Shown piece by piece: positions 1 to 11,071 of a stretch of DNA of 64,000 bases. Both the position numbers and the translations under genes were made by a program. The DNA comes from Henricia sp. BOLD:AAB3569. Lineage: Eukaryota > Echinodermata > Asteroidea > Spinulosida > Echinasteridae. The DNA is taken from assembly GCA_037783545.1 (NCBI GenBank), contig JBBELK010000445.1, positions 124,001 through 188,000 on the forward strand, in the 5' to 3' direction. The notes under the pieces are model-generated. The model worked only from the letters and a program-made list of their open reading frames with translations, searched no databases and was not told the DNA's origin. The number at the start of each line of letters is the position of its first letter. Position 1 is the first letter of the stretch.

Positions 1-250
1 TCGTTATAATTTAGTTACGATTCTTCCCGATGAAGAATCGGGTACATCTGCGACAAGCCACGACCACTCATGATACTCCGTGTCAACCTTCGAAAAGCCG
101 TGTTTACTAATAATCTCAGCAAAATTTCAGTGATTTTGTGCTTGTACATATTGAAATTTATTATCCTTGCAACTTGAGAAAAACCTAGGAGAAAATTCAT
201 ATTTTGTTTAAATTGTCATATTGGCTATAGTTTTGTACACGGGGTGCAAG

Positions 251-341
251 GACGACTTGACCTGGGGACGACTTCGACCTAGGTGGCGCGTTGACTCGGG
301 GACGAGTTGACTCGTCTCCGAGTTGACTCGGGGACGAGTTG
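251..341. repeat. CGAGTTG-type minisatellite
   Basis: Imperfect tandem units built on GACGAGTTGACTCGGG. A related array lies at 48379-48680, and the flanking text (TTTTGTACACGGGGTGCAAGG) resembles flanks at 48560 and 49835, so this is one dispersed family. No coding potential. Confidence 0.6.
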
Positions 342-2227
342 TCCCATTTCGCGTACATGTACGTACTACCATGTAGGTAGGTACTACGTAACGTGTGTTT
401 TTTTTTGCCACACGAAAAGCATTGTTAGCGAGATTATAACTTGAAAAATGGTTAATCAATAAATTTATGTGGAGTTAATCTATAGAACTTTGACTAATAA
501 TGTTTCTTGTATTTCTGGTGCGAATAATAACTTTCGCTTTTTTTGTGAATGCTACCTATATTTATATGGACGATTCCAGAAGCTCGCCGCCGCCGCTGGT
601 TGGTTACAATTTATGAATAATTCATTACCTCCGTTGCTATTGAATTATTCAGCACAGAGATGGTAAAGGCGTCCGGGGCGAACAATCTGCTGTATGAATG
701 TTAGTCTTTCCTCAAGCGCTAGCAAAACAGTGCACAAAACAAACCTCGCCACGGACGCCTTGACTAAAGGCTAGTCCTAACGCCAAATGGGGCCTTTTTC
801 AACAGGGCCACTGTACGCAGGAGTTGGGGAGTGCGTTAAAGGGGCACTGTTGCAAGAGGATGCGTCAAACCCAACGATTTCGACACGGCAATTTATATTT
901 TTTTGAAAATACAATCGTATATAGGACATTGCAAATTTAAAAAATATATCAAATAGGTACTGTTCCACAGATAATCGAGGCCACAGTTAACATATTTGCC
1001 AGTTTAAAACCCGCCGCGTCGGGAAAATAATATTTTAAGAAGTAAATTCTTTTGAATGAAAAACAAAAACGGGTGAAATTAAAACACTGCTTGTTGGCTG
1101 TAAGTTGATCGTGTGTTGAACAGTTTATTGGCCTAAATCTCGATGGCTCAGAAATCTTCGGAAATAATCTGCAATAATGACAGATATACAACAAAAAAAA
1201 GTAAATGTCTTTACTTTTACCATCCCTGACAAAGAAAATCGCTCACACGAAGTCTGAAAGAAAAGAACTCGCAAAAAGCAAATACTGTACACCGGGCGAC
1301 TGGGGCATGCACAAAAACATATAGGACAATTAAGAGAGAAACATTTTTTAATTTGTGACATAAATTCCCCTTCCCTCCCAGTGGGTTAACATGTCAACTT
1401 CAACATGTTAAAACCAGCAGCACTGTCAGAATGATAAAATCAACACGATAAAGCGCCGAACATATATGGTGCATGTACCAGGCTATTTGCTCATAAGTGC
1501 GCGTGCGTTAAGAATAATCTACCCGTATCTGCATACAGAAGTAACGCATGCGCACTAATTTCCCCCCTTTTTCGGGGGGAGATTTGTAAAGCCACACGCC
1601 TAGCCTTTGCGATTTAGCGGCCAAACGGAAACAGGACAATCAGATGCGAAAAAATCAAACAAGTTTGATCTGCCCCAGTTGTTTGGTGTACGGTCAGACT
1701 GGCCCAATGTTTCAGCGCACACCTTTCCGGTATGTGGGCCGAAAGGCCGTTTAGCTGGTAAATTGCAGCAAAGATGTACGGCGGGGTTAAGGAACCCACT
1801 CTGAAAATCGGGCTAACCGATGAAAGTTTCACCATAAAAGATCGATAACAGAAAACTTATAATCTTTCGGAAAGAGCAACTGCTGCAACTGCTTCTAGAT
1901 TATTTACAATAATCTGCAGAAGGTTTGTATACAAAGATCGATTACAACACGACATCGCTTTGTATCGCATAAAAATGTAAATTGGAATTACTATGTATTT
2001 TTCTGCAAACAACTATATACCAAAACGTTAGATTCAAAGTGTAGGTAAAGGTTAACACATAATTATGAGATTGTTTGGACCTACAATGCATATTAAGACA
2101 GTGAGATATATTTGTTTTGCAGTACACATTCCACTTACTGTGATCCGTTATTCTGCACAGTCAGAGGACTGTATAAATTTCACAAAACTTTTGTGATTCA
2201 CAAACAGGGATTTTCTTCTATCTGTAG
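342..2227. other. Upstream region of the avidin gene, no confident gene
   Basis: No recognisable protein and no clear repeat family. A short reading frame starting at ATG 500 would encode a hydrophobic, signal-peptide-like start (MFLVFLVRIITFAFFVNA) and could be spliced in phase 1 at 602/603, but the donor (GTTACA) is poor. It is noted only as a weak candidate for the missing first exon of the avidin gene. A C-run/G-run hairpin lies at about 1561-1580. Confidence 0.4.
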
Positions 2228-2341
2228 AGTGCTCGATTTGCGGTAAGTGGTACAACGAACTTGGATCACAGATGATCATTAACGGGTCCGTAAACGGCAT
2301 CTTCTACGGAGATTACTACACTGCAGTCGGAAAGCCTGAAG
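2228..2341 (+). CDS. Avidin exon a (strands 1-3)
   Basis: Acceptor TTTTCTTCTATCTGTAG, then AG|TGC in phase 1; donor GAAG|GTGAGG. Encodes the CSIC-GKWYNELGS segment with the N12 and S16 contacts, an NGS glycosylation sequon, and the Y33/T35 equivalents in GDYYTAVG. Confidence 0.88.
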
Positions 2342-5300
2342 GTGAGGGAATATGGAACGACATAGCTATCTTCGGGAGCACCACAACGCCGCCTTTATCA
2401 TTTCATCATTTCATTCGCCAATTTCATCATTACATTCGCCAATTTCATCATTTCATTCGCCAATTTCATCATTTCATTCGCCAATTTCATCATCCATTCG
2501 CCAATTTCATTATTCCATCCGCCAATTTCATCATTCCATCCGCCAATTTTATCATTCCATCCGCCAATTTCATCAATACATTCGCAAATTTCATCATTTC
2601 ATCATTTTATTCGCTAATTTCAACGTTACATTCGCTAATTTCAACGTTACATTCGCCAATTTCAACGTTACATTCGCCAATTTCATCATTGCATTTGTCA
2701 ATTTCACGTTGCATTCGCCAATTTTACCCTTCCATTCGCCAATTTTACCCTTCCATTCGCCAATTTTACCCTTCCATTCGCCAATTTTACCCCTACATTC
2801 GCCAATTTCACCCCTACATTCGCCAATTTCATCATTACATTCACCAATTTCATCGGTTTTACATGGCGATTTGCCCTTGTTTGCTAGTAATCGATTCAAT
2901 ATTATTGGTTTTAGGAGTAATCATTGTACGCGACGAGTTCGCCGTTTCATTCTTCAGTTTCATCATGCCATGCGGCAAATTCACCGTTCCATGTGGCAGA
3001 TGTCTGGTGAACCAAAGTAAAGTAGGCCTAGGATTCAGCCTAGTAATTCAGCCTAAGATTCAGCCTTGGATTCGATATCTAAAATACATGCGCCAAAAGA
3101 TTACAAAAAGTGTGTTAATAAAAAACAAGTCAACGAATTTTTAAAACTTCGGACGACCGAATAGGAATTTCCGTTTTCTTTTGAAGAGTTGGCATCATGT
3201 TTTTTCTTCACAAACGTACACCGGAGCAACGCACCCGGCCGTGTGTGCGTTCGGGCTATTTGCCGTGCTGCGCGGGGCAAATATCCTACACTCTACGGTA
3301 GCCTGCCGTAGCACGCGCTCGCTCCCGTCTCCGGATTCTCGAAACAACTTAAACATTTATGTTCGAATTTTCATACCTATGTTCAACTTTGTTTCATACC
3401 TGTATAAATAGTCTCTCTTTTGTCAATTACTTTTAAATATTGGGGGAAATCAGAGTTGAATTTGGCGCAGTTCTGCAGTAAGAAACTTTCATGCGGCTGG
3501 ACACAAAACTAACTCGCAAGACCATGTGACTTTTCGGAACCAAAATCTGGTTCCGAAAAGTCAAGTGACCTTGAATTTTTGAAAATTGCTCAAACGGCCA
3601 AATTTGACGGCGTCTTTTCAGGATATATCTAATTTACTCTGGAAAGCACTTCAGAATAATGTATGGGTCTATTTCGAGCCCAAAATAGCCCAACAAAGCC
3701 GGTGTGTTCCTTTAACAACAACAACAACAACTGGAATCAGTAAAACTGCAATAGCCCCACGAGGTAAAAGCGGTTTTTTTTTCACGACTTTGCTTACTTG
3801 CAACATAATGACGTTTGAACTGAAAACTGCAGTACGGATGTACAGTGAAACTTGTATATAGTGGCCACCCAAGGGACCGACAAAACGTGGCCAGTATAAG
3901 CAGGTGGCCCTTATATAGAGGTTTAGCGTACACATGCAGGAATATTCAAACATCAAAAAACATACCACAGTGCATGTCTATAGTTGAAAAAGTGTATGAA
4001 AGGTTTCCTCATTAAAAAGTTGAATATTGTTCAGTTTGTTAAAGCTTTTCATAAAATTTCCCAGAGCAGCTTGATTAATTTACTGTGTGTGGCCAGATTA
4101 TCCAGGTTCAACTGCCATAGGATTGTACACACAGAAATCCTGGTGCCCTGGCCGCGTTATGGAGGGGGCCTAATATCAAGGTTCCACCTCCATATGTTTG
4201 TGTACAAACTTGTTTGGGACCAAACAAATGTGGCCACTTTAGACAGTGGCCTCTTTATAGAGGTGGTCCGAAGAGCACGTTTCACTGTACTTTCTTCAGT
4301 CCTCTCACAAACGTATGTATATCCACGTCTTTGGAAATGAACAACCTTCTTTTTTGGCCTTTAACTACACCCATTCATTAATTAGGCACTAATTAGTGGT
4401 GCGAATCAGCCGGTTCCAAATTGTTTTAAAGATATGGTAATGATCTAAAAGTTTATACTAAAAATTTGAAAATCGTAAACACAAAGGCCGGTACACTTTT
4501 TCTTTGAAGAAGACCGGTTGGCCTCAATGTGTCCGTTTCTTTTGATGATTAACACGTTTTTGCACATTTTCCCCACGTACGTAATTGGTAGTATTATTAA
4601 ACTTGTAGATTGTTTGAAATAATTATTATATTGCAAAAATGTGCATTTTTTCTGGAGTTTCAAAAATTCGTTGACTTGTTTTTTATTAACACACTTTTTT
4701 AAAAATCTTTTGGAGTATGTATTTTAGATATCGAATTATAGGATAAATCTTAGGCTGAATCCTAGTGCTGAGTTGAAATGGTACATTACCAAATGGGACG
4801 GTGAAATTGCCGCATGGCATGATGAAACTGAAGAATGAAACGGCGAACTCGTCGCGTGCAATGATTACTCGCAAAAACGAATAATATGGAATCGATTACT
4901 AGCAAACAAGGGCAAATCGCCAAGTACAACCGATGAAATTGGCGAATGTTATGATGAAATTGGCGAATGTAATGATGAAATTGGCGAATGGAAGGGTAAA
5001 ATTGGCGAATGGAGGGGTGAAATTGGCGAATGCAACGTGAAATTGACAAATGCAATGATGAAATTGGCGAATGTAATGTTGAAATTGGTGAATGTAATGA
5101 TGAAATTGGCGAATGTAATGATGAAATTGGCGAATAAGATGATGAAATTATGAAATTGGCGAATGTAAGGGTGAAATTGACGAATTTAATGATGAAATTG
5201 GCGAATGTAAGGGTGAAATTGGCGAATGGAATGATGAAATTGGCGAATGTAATGATGAAATTGGCGAATGGGATGATGAAATTGGCGAATGGATGATGAA

Positions 5301-7585
5301 ATTGGCGAATGGAATAATGAAATTGGCGAATAAAATGATAAAATTGGCGAATGAAATGATAAAATTGGCGAATGTAATGATAAAATTGGCGAATGTAATG
5401 ATGAAATTTATAAAGGCGGCGTTGTGGTACTACCGAAGATAGCTATGGCGTTCCATAAGGGAATCTATCCCACGTTTTTTATGATTGCGCACTTATAGAT
5501 TCGATTATCGATCTGATATAGCTGTTGTCATAATGTGAAAAAATATATGACTTTGCCAAAATCTATTTTCAGAGATTAGTTTTCACAACAATAGCCAAAC
5601 AATACTATTTTCTTTATCACGAGCCTGTTCAAAAAAGATAAGTTCTAGGCTGCGTTCCAAATACGCGAACGGTTTGTTAACGTTGGCGCCAACGTTTGCT
5701 CAATGTGTAATGGATTGTTTGCCAGAATACGTTGTCAAGATGGCTGCGCCCATAGTCACAGCAGTCGAACGGACGTTGCAATGTAACTCTCTGCTGCTTA
5801 CCAAATTTTTAAAGAAATGTGACACGTTACTATTGATTGTGTATTGCCAGCAATAAGGGAAAAACCACGAAAAGTGCAATTTATTTGTTATTTTCCAAAC
5901 TACAAACCATCGTCTGTCATCTTTCATGTCATGGGCGCCATTTTGAAATGACCCGCGAACATCGCGAACAACCTAAAAGTTTGTTGGCCAACGTTGGCGA
6001 ACCGTGGTGGCGCACAATTCGTTCCACTCGAAATTGTTGGCCAACAAGGTTGCCAACGTTTGCAAACGTTCGCGTATGTGGAACGCAGCCCTGGTGTTAT
6101 TTTCAGTGCCAATGGAAGGTTGGTTCGTGCTGAAAACTTGTCAAACATGGCCACGTGACGTAATGACATGTATTTACTTGTATCAATGTGGTAACACTTT
6201 AGAAGAAACACGTCGAAGCATTGTATACTGACGCATCCAATCTGTACAATACGACAGATATGAAGAAACATATGCTGATTGGTCAAAGTTCTACCGGCCC
6301 AGAGCAGCTAAGATTCGGTTTTACGGTGATATGGCCCAACGGTGGGTCAGTGACCAGCTGGACCGGTCAGTCCCTGCTTTGCGGTGACAAGCAAACGCTG
6401 ATGACCACGTGGATTCTGACGTCAAAGGTTTCCAAATGTGACGATAACTGGAAGGCAAATAGGTAAACTCTGAAACGAACATAATAAACACGCATTGTTT
6501 ACTTTAAAGGCACAGGCTCGTCAGCAAAGCGCGCGCGCCAAATTCGTGCCACCAAATACGCAGCTCCATGTCAAAGGCATGGAGCTAGCTGCGTATTTCG
6601 TGGCACGAATTTGGCGCGCGCGCATTGCTGACGAGCCTGTGCCTTCAATCAAATGGCGTGACCCTTGAGCTCATGGCAGCCACCAAAATTACGACGTGCA
6701 CATGTCACCTTTTGTCAGATGGTGCTTTCGTAATTGTTACGTCTGCAATGGAATTTTGACCGACCGGTCACTTTGTTCCTGTTTTCCATACATTTTGGTT
6801 TAAAAATGACATTGTGGTGAGATTGCCTTTGATTAAATAAATGTGTGCATTCGCAGAGGCCCATGGGGTTGGATGACAAAAATTGCCAGCGAAGTGTGCG
6901 TAAACTCGGCAAATTGTTTAAACCTATTTTCACGCGAACGTTGCAAACGTTTGCAACGTTCGCCAACAACAGGTACCCGGCTTTCCATAGATGAGTGCAC
7001 ACAAGCTAAAAGTCAAAGTTGTAAGGACGTTTTGTGTACGGGTTTCCCGTCGGTTTGTTGCTACGACGGGAATTCCAATGATTTCTGGCCAGTATGCCTG
7101 GTATGCTATCTACTACACGACATCGGCTTTAACTTTACTGTATTATCACTTTAAGATGACGAAAAGGAGGTGCAATTTTGGAAGTGGGAGGAACCCCTCG
7201 GAGAAATCTCCTGAGAAACCAACGCAGACGAGTATAGGGAAATGAGGCCTTCCCTTCATAGGCTTAGGCACACTTTCTTGGCAATGTTTGCCATACAATC
7301 CCACGAGTCTTTGCGAATGCAAAACAAGAAGCGCTTGGATTTGAAGAGAGAGGCCTTTAGATCCAGATTCGGATTCCATGTGCATGTGTGCATTTTAAAT
7401 CTCTCCAAACTTTAAAAAACATAATTATTTCCAATTTACCTTCTGTCTCGCAAAGGATTGGTCAGGACATTTTCACACGCACCAAGGTAAAGGATGGGTC
7501 CGGTCGGAAGGGCAACACCCATAACCCACGTGAGTTTGCCCGCCATCTCGAACAAGAAGAGATAGACGATCAGCTGGATTTGTAA
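2228..7585 (+). CDS. Avidin-family biotin-binding protein (three visible exons; first exon missing)
   Basis: Exons 2228-2341, 6258-6462 and 7456-7585 join in phases 1-1-2-stop with GT/AG borders (GAAG|gtgagg, cgacag|AT, AATAG|gtaaac, cgcaaag|G). The joined frame reads like an avidin barrel: CGKWYNELGSQM, FYGDYYTAVG, FGFTVIWPNGGSVTSWTGQ, TTWILTSKV, DDNWKANRIGQDIFTRTKV. Compared with chicken avidin, the biotin contacts N12, S16, Y33, T35, W70, S75, T77, W97, L99 and W110 are all present. N118 is D, as in streptavidin. F72 and S73 are replaced and C83 is S, so the C4-C83 disulfide of avidin cannot form the same way; other cysteines exist (CSIC, LLC, KC). A roughly 30-residue charged tail follows the last strand. 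The product is presumably secreted, but the signal exon was not found. The incoming phase of 1 would also fit an upstream EGF exon, as in sea-urchin fibropellins. Family assignment is strong; exon 6258 start and 3' tail are less sure. Confidence 0.88.
2396..2860. repeat. 21-bp minisatellite, left arm of FB1
   Basis: About 20 copies of a 21-bp unit (CATTCGCCAATTTCATCATT plus one base) with single-base variants and some 18-bp units. Units are contiguous, with no spacers. Confidence 0.9.
3843..4287. mobile_element. Tc1/mariner-like MITE nested in FB1
   Basis: Ends CAGTGAAAC... and ...GTTTCACTG, flanked by TA on both sides (3841-3842, 4288-4289). Both subterminal regions carry a GTGGCCAC motif and an 'AGAGGT' block. 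A fragment of the same family lies at about 59400-59925. No transposase frame. Confidence 0.7.
4918..5408. repeat. 21-bp minisatellite, right arm of FB1 (inverted)
   Basis: The same 21-bp unit as in the left arm, read as ATGATGAAATTGGCGAATGTA, more than 20 copies with 18-bp and 15-bp variants. The unit order differs from the left arm, so the arms are not a perfect mirror. Confidence 0.9.
5648..6090. mobile_element. 443-bp MITE in the avidin intron
   Basis: Terminal inverted repeats of about 24 bp: GGCTGCGTTCCAAATACGCG at the left, CGCGTATGTGGAACGCAGCC at the right. The interior has several GCCAACGTTTGCAAACGTT-type palindromes. A solitary related stretch lies at about 6930-6975. Confidence 0.75.
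6258..6462 (+). CDS. Avidin exon b (strands 4-7)
   Basis: Chosen acceptor is cgacag at 6257, with a TACTGAC branch-point-like motif about 28 nt upstream. It gives a loop length close to that of streptavidin (GKPED-MKKHMLIGQ...FGF). An alternative acceptor at 6218 keeps phase but adds 13 residues. Carries W70, S75, T77, W97, L99 and W110 equivalents. Donor AATAG|GTAAAC. Confidence 0.88.
6507..6645. mobile_element. Near-perfect palindromic MITE (139 bp), copy 1
   Basis: AAGGCACAGGCTCGTCAGCA at the left and its complement at the right, arms of about 62 bp joined by a short loop in CCATGTCAAAGGCATGG. A second copy is at 16559-16700. It lies in the avidin intron between exons b and c. Confidence 0.85.
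7456..7585 (+). CDS. Avidin exon c (last strand, C-terminal tail, stop)
   Basis: Acceptor CCTTCTGTCTCGCAAAG with a good pyrimidine tract. The first base completes the AGG codon split from exon b, giving NRIGQDIFTRTKV. A possible further donor (ACCAAG|GTAAAG at about 7486) would end the coding differently; read-through gives a 30-residue polar tail ending DDQLDL and a TAA at 7583. Confidence 0.85.
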
Positions 7586-7978
7586 CATGGGGATGACTAC
7601 GTGCAAGACATTAACTTAATTTCCATCTATATTTGAGCAACCGATAACAAGATCTACTGGCAAAACAGTCCAGAATTTGGTTTTATAACAATTGTAAACG
7701 TTAAAAAAATATGAAAAACATAATTTTGTAATGAATAGAATAGTAAGCGTCGAATATTGATAATCACAGTACGTATCCATACTTTAGGACGCGACGCGAG
7801 TCACGCGACAGCAGCTTTCATCTGTGCGCACGCGCGAAAACCCATCTACAAGTGCCCAAAATCATGCAAATGAGGTGGCTTAAACCACGCAAATATGCAA
7901 ATGGTGCCCAAAACTATGTAAATGAGGGTGCCCAAAACTATGATAATGAGAAGGCGCGACCGGCCTCCGTTTCCTATC

Positions 7979-8103
7979 TGGGCTGCTTTCGAACGCTCGT
8001 CCCTGGTGCTCCTAGGCGTTGGGAACGTTACGTCACACACATGCGTACATATGGAGCAGCATGGAGCACCAGGGATCCCTGGTGCCGCGCTCGAAAGCAG
8101 CCC
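7979..8103. mobile_element. Short MITE with GGGCTGCTTTCGA ends
   Basis: Left GGGCTGCTTTCGAACGCTCG and right CGCGCTCGAAAGCAGCCC are inverted; both arms also hold a CCCTGGTGCTCC block. About 125 bp. Confidence 0.65.
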
Positions 8104-8280
8104 TTGTTGTTAATAGAAATATGTGGCGTGACGTCACCGGAAAGCAATCAATATACGAGATCGCAGCTATTCGATGATACGTCGTGCAGCATATGTTGGT
8201 TTCGTACAACACCAGTCCTGTTTTATTCAAACCGTTTTGTGATTAATACGAACGTTTTCAGATGTGTGATTATACTTAAC

Positions 8281-8320
8281 GGTGGTGGTGGTGGTGGTGG
8301 TGGTGGTGGTGGTGGTGGTG
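8281..8320. repeat. (GGT)n microsatellite
   Basis: Thirteen uninterrupted GGT units. Apparent polyglycine/polythreonine frames here are not genes. Confidence 0.95.
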
Positions 8321-8896
8321 CACACATGTAAGCAAACCGTGACGTCATTATGGCCTAGGTCTTTTACTAAGTTAAACATGATACACATTTGGAATTTTGC
8401 CTTATTATAATTTTCACTCAGATCTTTGAAACGATACGAGCAAACACGCATCCTTCATATTTGTTACAAAACAAAGGTATTTTCTGAAGACCCTTGATGT
8501 GTCTCTGTTTAAGTATTTTGAGATTCCTGTCAAGTTCAAGTAGTCGTATAACTATATCTTGGTGGAGGTTTTTGAATTTCAGCTTGATCTTTTGTCCTGT
8601 GTTTGGTTTCAAATAAAGACATTGTTTGTTGCATTGAATCTTACCTTGTGCTGGTAAACTTGTTAAAGAGGAAAAAACTACAGCCACACCCCTCTAACAA
8701 AATATAATAAATAAAATAGAAAAACAGGATATAAATGTATCCATCATAATCATCAACTAACATCAGCAACTGCGAATATCCCACTGCTTAATTAATCATT
8801 TCCTTATACAGGTCTATCAATTGTCCGTGTATTTCACCAAACTTTTCTCTTGGAAAAGTTTGTGATTCACCAACAGGGATTTTCTTCTATCTGTAG
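8321..8896. other. No recognised gene
   Basis: AT-rich sequence. A lysine-rich 89-residue minus-strand frame (8418-8687) matches nothing I recognise. From about 8824 the text is intron-like sequence shared with 2180-2227, upstream of avidin exon a. Confidence 0.5.
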
Positions 8897-8970
8897 AGTG
8901 CTCGATTTGCGGTAAGTGGTACAACGAACTTGGATCACAGATGATCATTAACGGAGAATACTGCACTGCA
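8897..8970 (+). pseudogene. Duplicated, broken avidin exon a
   Basis: Starts after the same acceptor (CTATCTGTAG) as the real exon and is identical to it from AGTGCTCG to ATCATTAACGG. It then lacks 24 nt (8 codons, removed in frame between two ACGG repeats), resumes at AGA-TACTGCACTGCA with changes, and loses homology at about 8970. The deletion removes the GSVNGIFY segment, so no barrel could form. The homologous upstream intron is also present, so this was a DNA-level duplication rather than retroposition. Confidence 0.85.
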
Positions 8971-8975
8971 AAGTG

Positions 8976-9968
8976 TCTTGCCCAAGGGCACACTCGAATG
9001 GCCATCACCTGGATTCAAACTGACAACCTGTAGAATTGAACAGGTATTAAATATGACATCTTAGACTGCTCTCCTTTACTAGTAACATGTTGTATACTAT
9101 GTATAATGCAATTAAAACTAGCGTTTTTCAGCAAACTATTGACCTTTTACAAAAATTCAAAAAACCATGAAGGAAAAAAGATACCAAACCAAATTTTATA
9201 CCAAAGATAGATTGGATACAGTATTTTAAGATATGTAAGTTTCAATCGCTTGGGTAGTGACCTATCGGGGGAACCACCCCTCAGAAGAGGAGGCTCATTT
9301 TGCCGTTTTTCCTTGCGGACCCACTTTTAAACCTTGACCACGCCCCCAAAAAGGGTGGAATTGCTTTGTCCTTGATATTAAGCAAACCCATGTGCCTAGT
9401 GTGTGTGCATATAAAATATAAAGTCAATCCGACCATCCATGTGGGCACCATGGGGAGCCAAAAATGAAATAAAGTTACCACGATAATCAAAAATGAGAGA
9501 TTTCGGGGAGCGACATCTCGAAAAGGAAATGTGGTACCATACTTTTGATAACAGAATCATGCAGATTGGATGCCAATCTATGTGTATATCAATTTTCAGG
9601 TAAAAATTCCCAAGCAATTTTGAGCTATACAGGCCTCCAAAAATGTTAAAAAATTCAATGGCACGGCTACGATTGGGAAAAAGTGGGTAGGGTAGGCATT
9701 TTCTGGAGGTCACATCTCAGCAACGAGTTGGAGTTGGCCTCTAAAATTTTGTACATGTTCATGACATAGGTTAAGGTATTTTTAGAAAAAGTTTCGTCCA
9801 AATCTGAGTCGGACCCTGACCAATTTTCTGAAATTTTAGGTGATTTCACACGGAATGACCCCCTTCCCTAAAGTTTTGTTTTTTACTTTCAGAGCATTTT
9901 GAAGAATGTCATTTTAAAGCACCTTCAAGTCGATACGAGCTGAAAAGTAGACGATTATCGAAGCGCAC
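8976..9968. other. Repeat-like DNA without genes
   Basis: Begins with a common interspersed-repeat tail (CTTGCCCAAGGGCACACTCG...GGATTCAAACTGACAACC). The stretch 9240-9900 is free of recognisable proteins; a 105-residue minus-strand frame has no family features. Confidence 0.5.
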
Positions 9969-10142
9969 GGGCTGGTTCATACTTCTCCGCCGAACTCACT
10001 CGCCGCATACTCGCCGCACTTTCGCCGAGTGTAGTCGCTGCAGAGTTAATACTGACCGCGCACTGTTGAACTTGTTTGACCCTACTCGGCGGACAAAATT
10101 TCCGTTCCGCACGTAGGTCGCCGAGCGAGTATGAATTGGGCT
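9969..10142. mobile_element. MITE with GGGCTGGTTCATACT ends
   Basis: Left GGGCTGGTTCATACTTCTCC and right AGTATGAATTGGGCT form imperfect inverted ends; the interior is rich in CGCCGA motifs. About 175 bp. Confidence 0.55.
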
Positions 10143-10938
10143 TGAGCCTGTAAGCCGCACGCAATCCGCGCGGGAAGTCATAAGGCTTCGAGTTTTCGCA
10201 GCGAAACCAACGGAGTGAAAACGGCATTCGCCGCGTTTTCAGGTTTCATCCACCAGACTAGCCTTGCAATCCGCACCATCAGATGGACACAAGTCGGCCA
10301 ATATGTGTTGGTTCCCTTACCAATTAAGCTTCATTGAATCAGTCCTGGACAGCACGCACCAAGCCATCATTAATCATAAAGTCCTCAAGACTCCTTTTGG
10401 GTGAGAAGCTGTCAATATTAGACTAATCCTCGTCGAAAGTGGCCAACATGAATCATCATACACCTGACATTCGTCTGCATGTCTTTTTCATTATTTTGCC
10501 GACTTTATCGCATCACGTTCTGTTAAAGGAATCTCCATTATCTCGGACAAGGACAATTTTCACAGGATGGGCACTCCGCATGCGTTACCCGGCCACTATA
10601 GGAGTTCACCATTGCATGTGCCACAGCTATAAAACGAATCTCGTGCACTATACGACCTACAGAAAGCTGATTGACATTTTAGTACGTGTCAGTTGCGATA
10701 CGCACCTTTTCCTAGGACAAGCACGTATAGATCGGAGAGGCATCGGAAGCGGGTTCTGTATCACACGTCGGGAGGAGGAGAACCGGTTGCAACCGGCGAC
10801 ATGCACAGAACACTTATTTTAACAAATTATCATTTATCCTTTGCTATGAATCTTTAAGGTGCTACAGAGCCATCGCGGCTAAAGTATAATTATGTCACTT
10901 TTCTTCGTTTTCAATGCAAACTTTGTCCTCGCATTATA
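10143..10938. other. No recognised gene
   Basis: The 127-residue plus-strand frame 10439-10822 has no recognisable domain, no signal peptide and no splice context. Confidence 0.45.
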
Positions 10939-11071
10939 GTACAAATCACATGACATTGTACTTAAAGTGGGCGTATGTGACTGCAGCTATCCCAGAATAA
11001 AACAAGATAACATAGTCCTGGTGTCACGTTGTTTGACTTGATGTTACAGTACATCGGGGCTGAGATGAGAT
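10939..11071 (+). repeat. 133-bp direct repeat, copy 1
   Basis: Runs from AGTACAAATCACATGACATT to GGGGCTGAGATGAGATT. The second copy (13525-13657) is fused directly to the truncated family exon at 13658. Confidence 0.85.

Larger units (their letters stand above)
2352..5456. mobile_element. Foldback element FB1 (TU-like), 3.1 kb, in the avidin intron
   Basis: Inverted arms at 2352-3147 and 4656-5456, each about 800 bp, starting ATGGAACG and ending CGTTCCAT. Flanks are GAGGGAAT (2344-2351) and AAGGGAAT (5457-5464), a 7-of-8 match consistent with an 8-bp target duplication. The outer part of each arm is a 21-bp minisatellite; the inner part is unique (GCAAACAAGGGCAAATCGCC on one arm). There is no transposase frame. 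The architecture resembles the TU foldback family described in sea urchin (long inverted repeats with tandem short units). The spacer holds a nested mariner-like MITE. The 290-residue open frame across the left arm is a by-product of the repeat. Confidence 0.85.

Noticed and set aside
2396-2860. Regular short repeats resembling a CRISPR array
   Set aside because: Units are contiguous 21-mers with no spacers, duplicated in inverse orientation in the other arm; the genome is eukaryotic.
2272-3144. A 290-residue plus-strand reading frame rich in FHHYIRQ units
   Set aside because: It is read-through from avidin exon a into the 21-bp minisatellite of the foldback arm; the mirror arm at 4786-5408 gives the same pattern on the other strand.
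8418-8687. 89-residue lysine-rich minus-strand frame, briefly considered as a CUB-like fragment
   Set aside because: No conserved cysteine pattern or convincing exon borders; likely chance.
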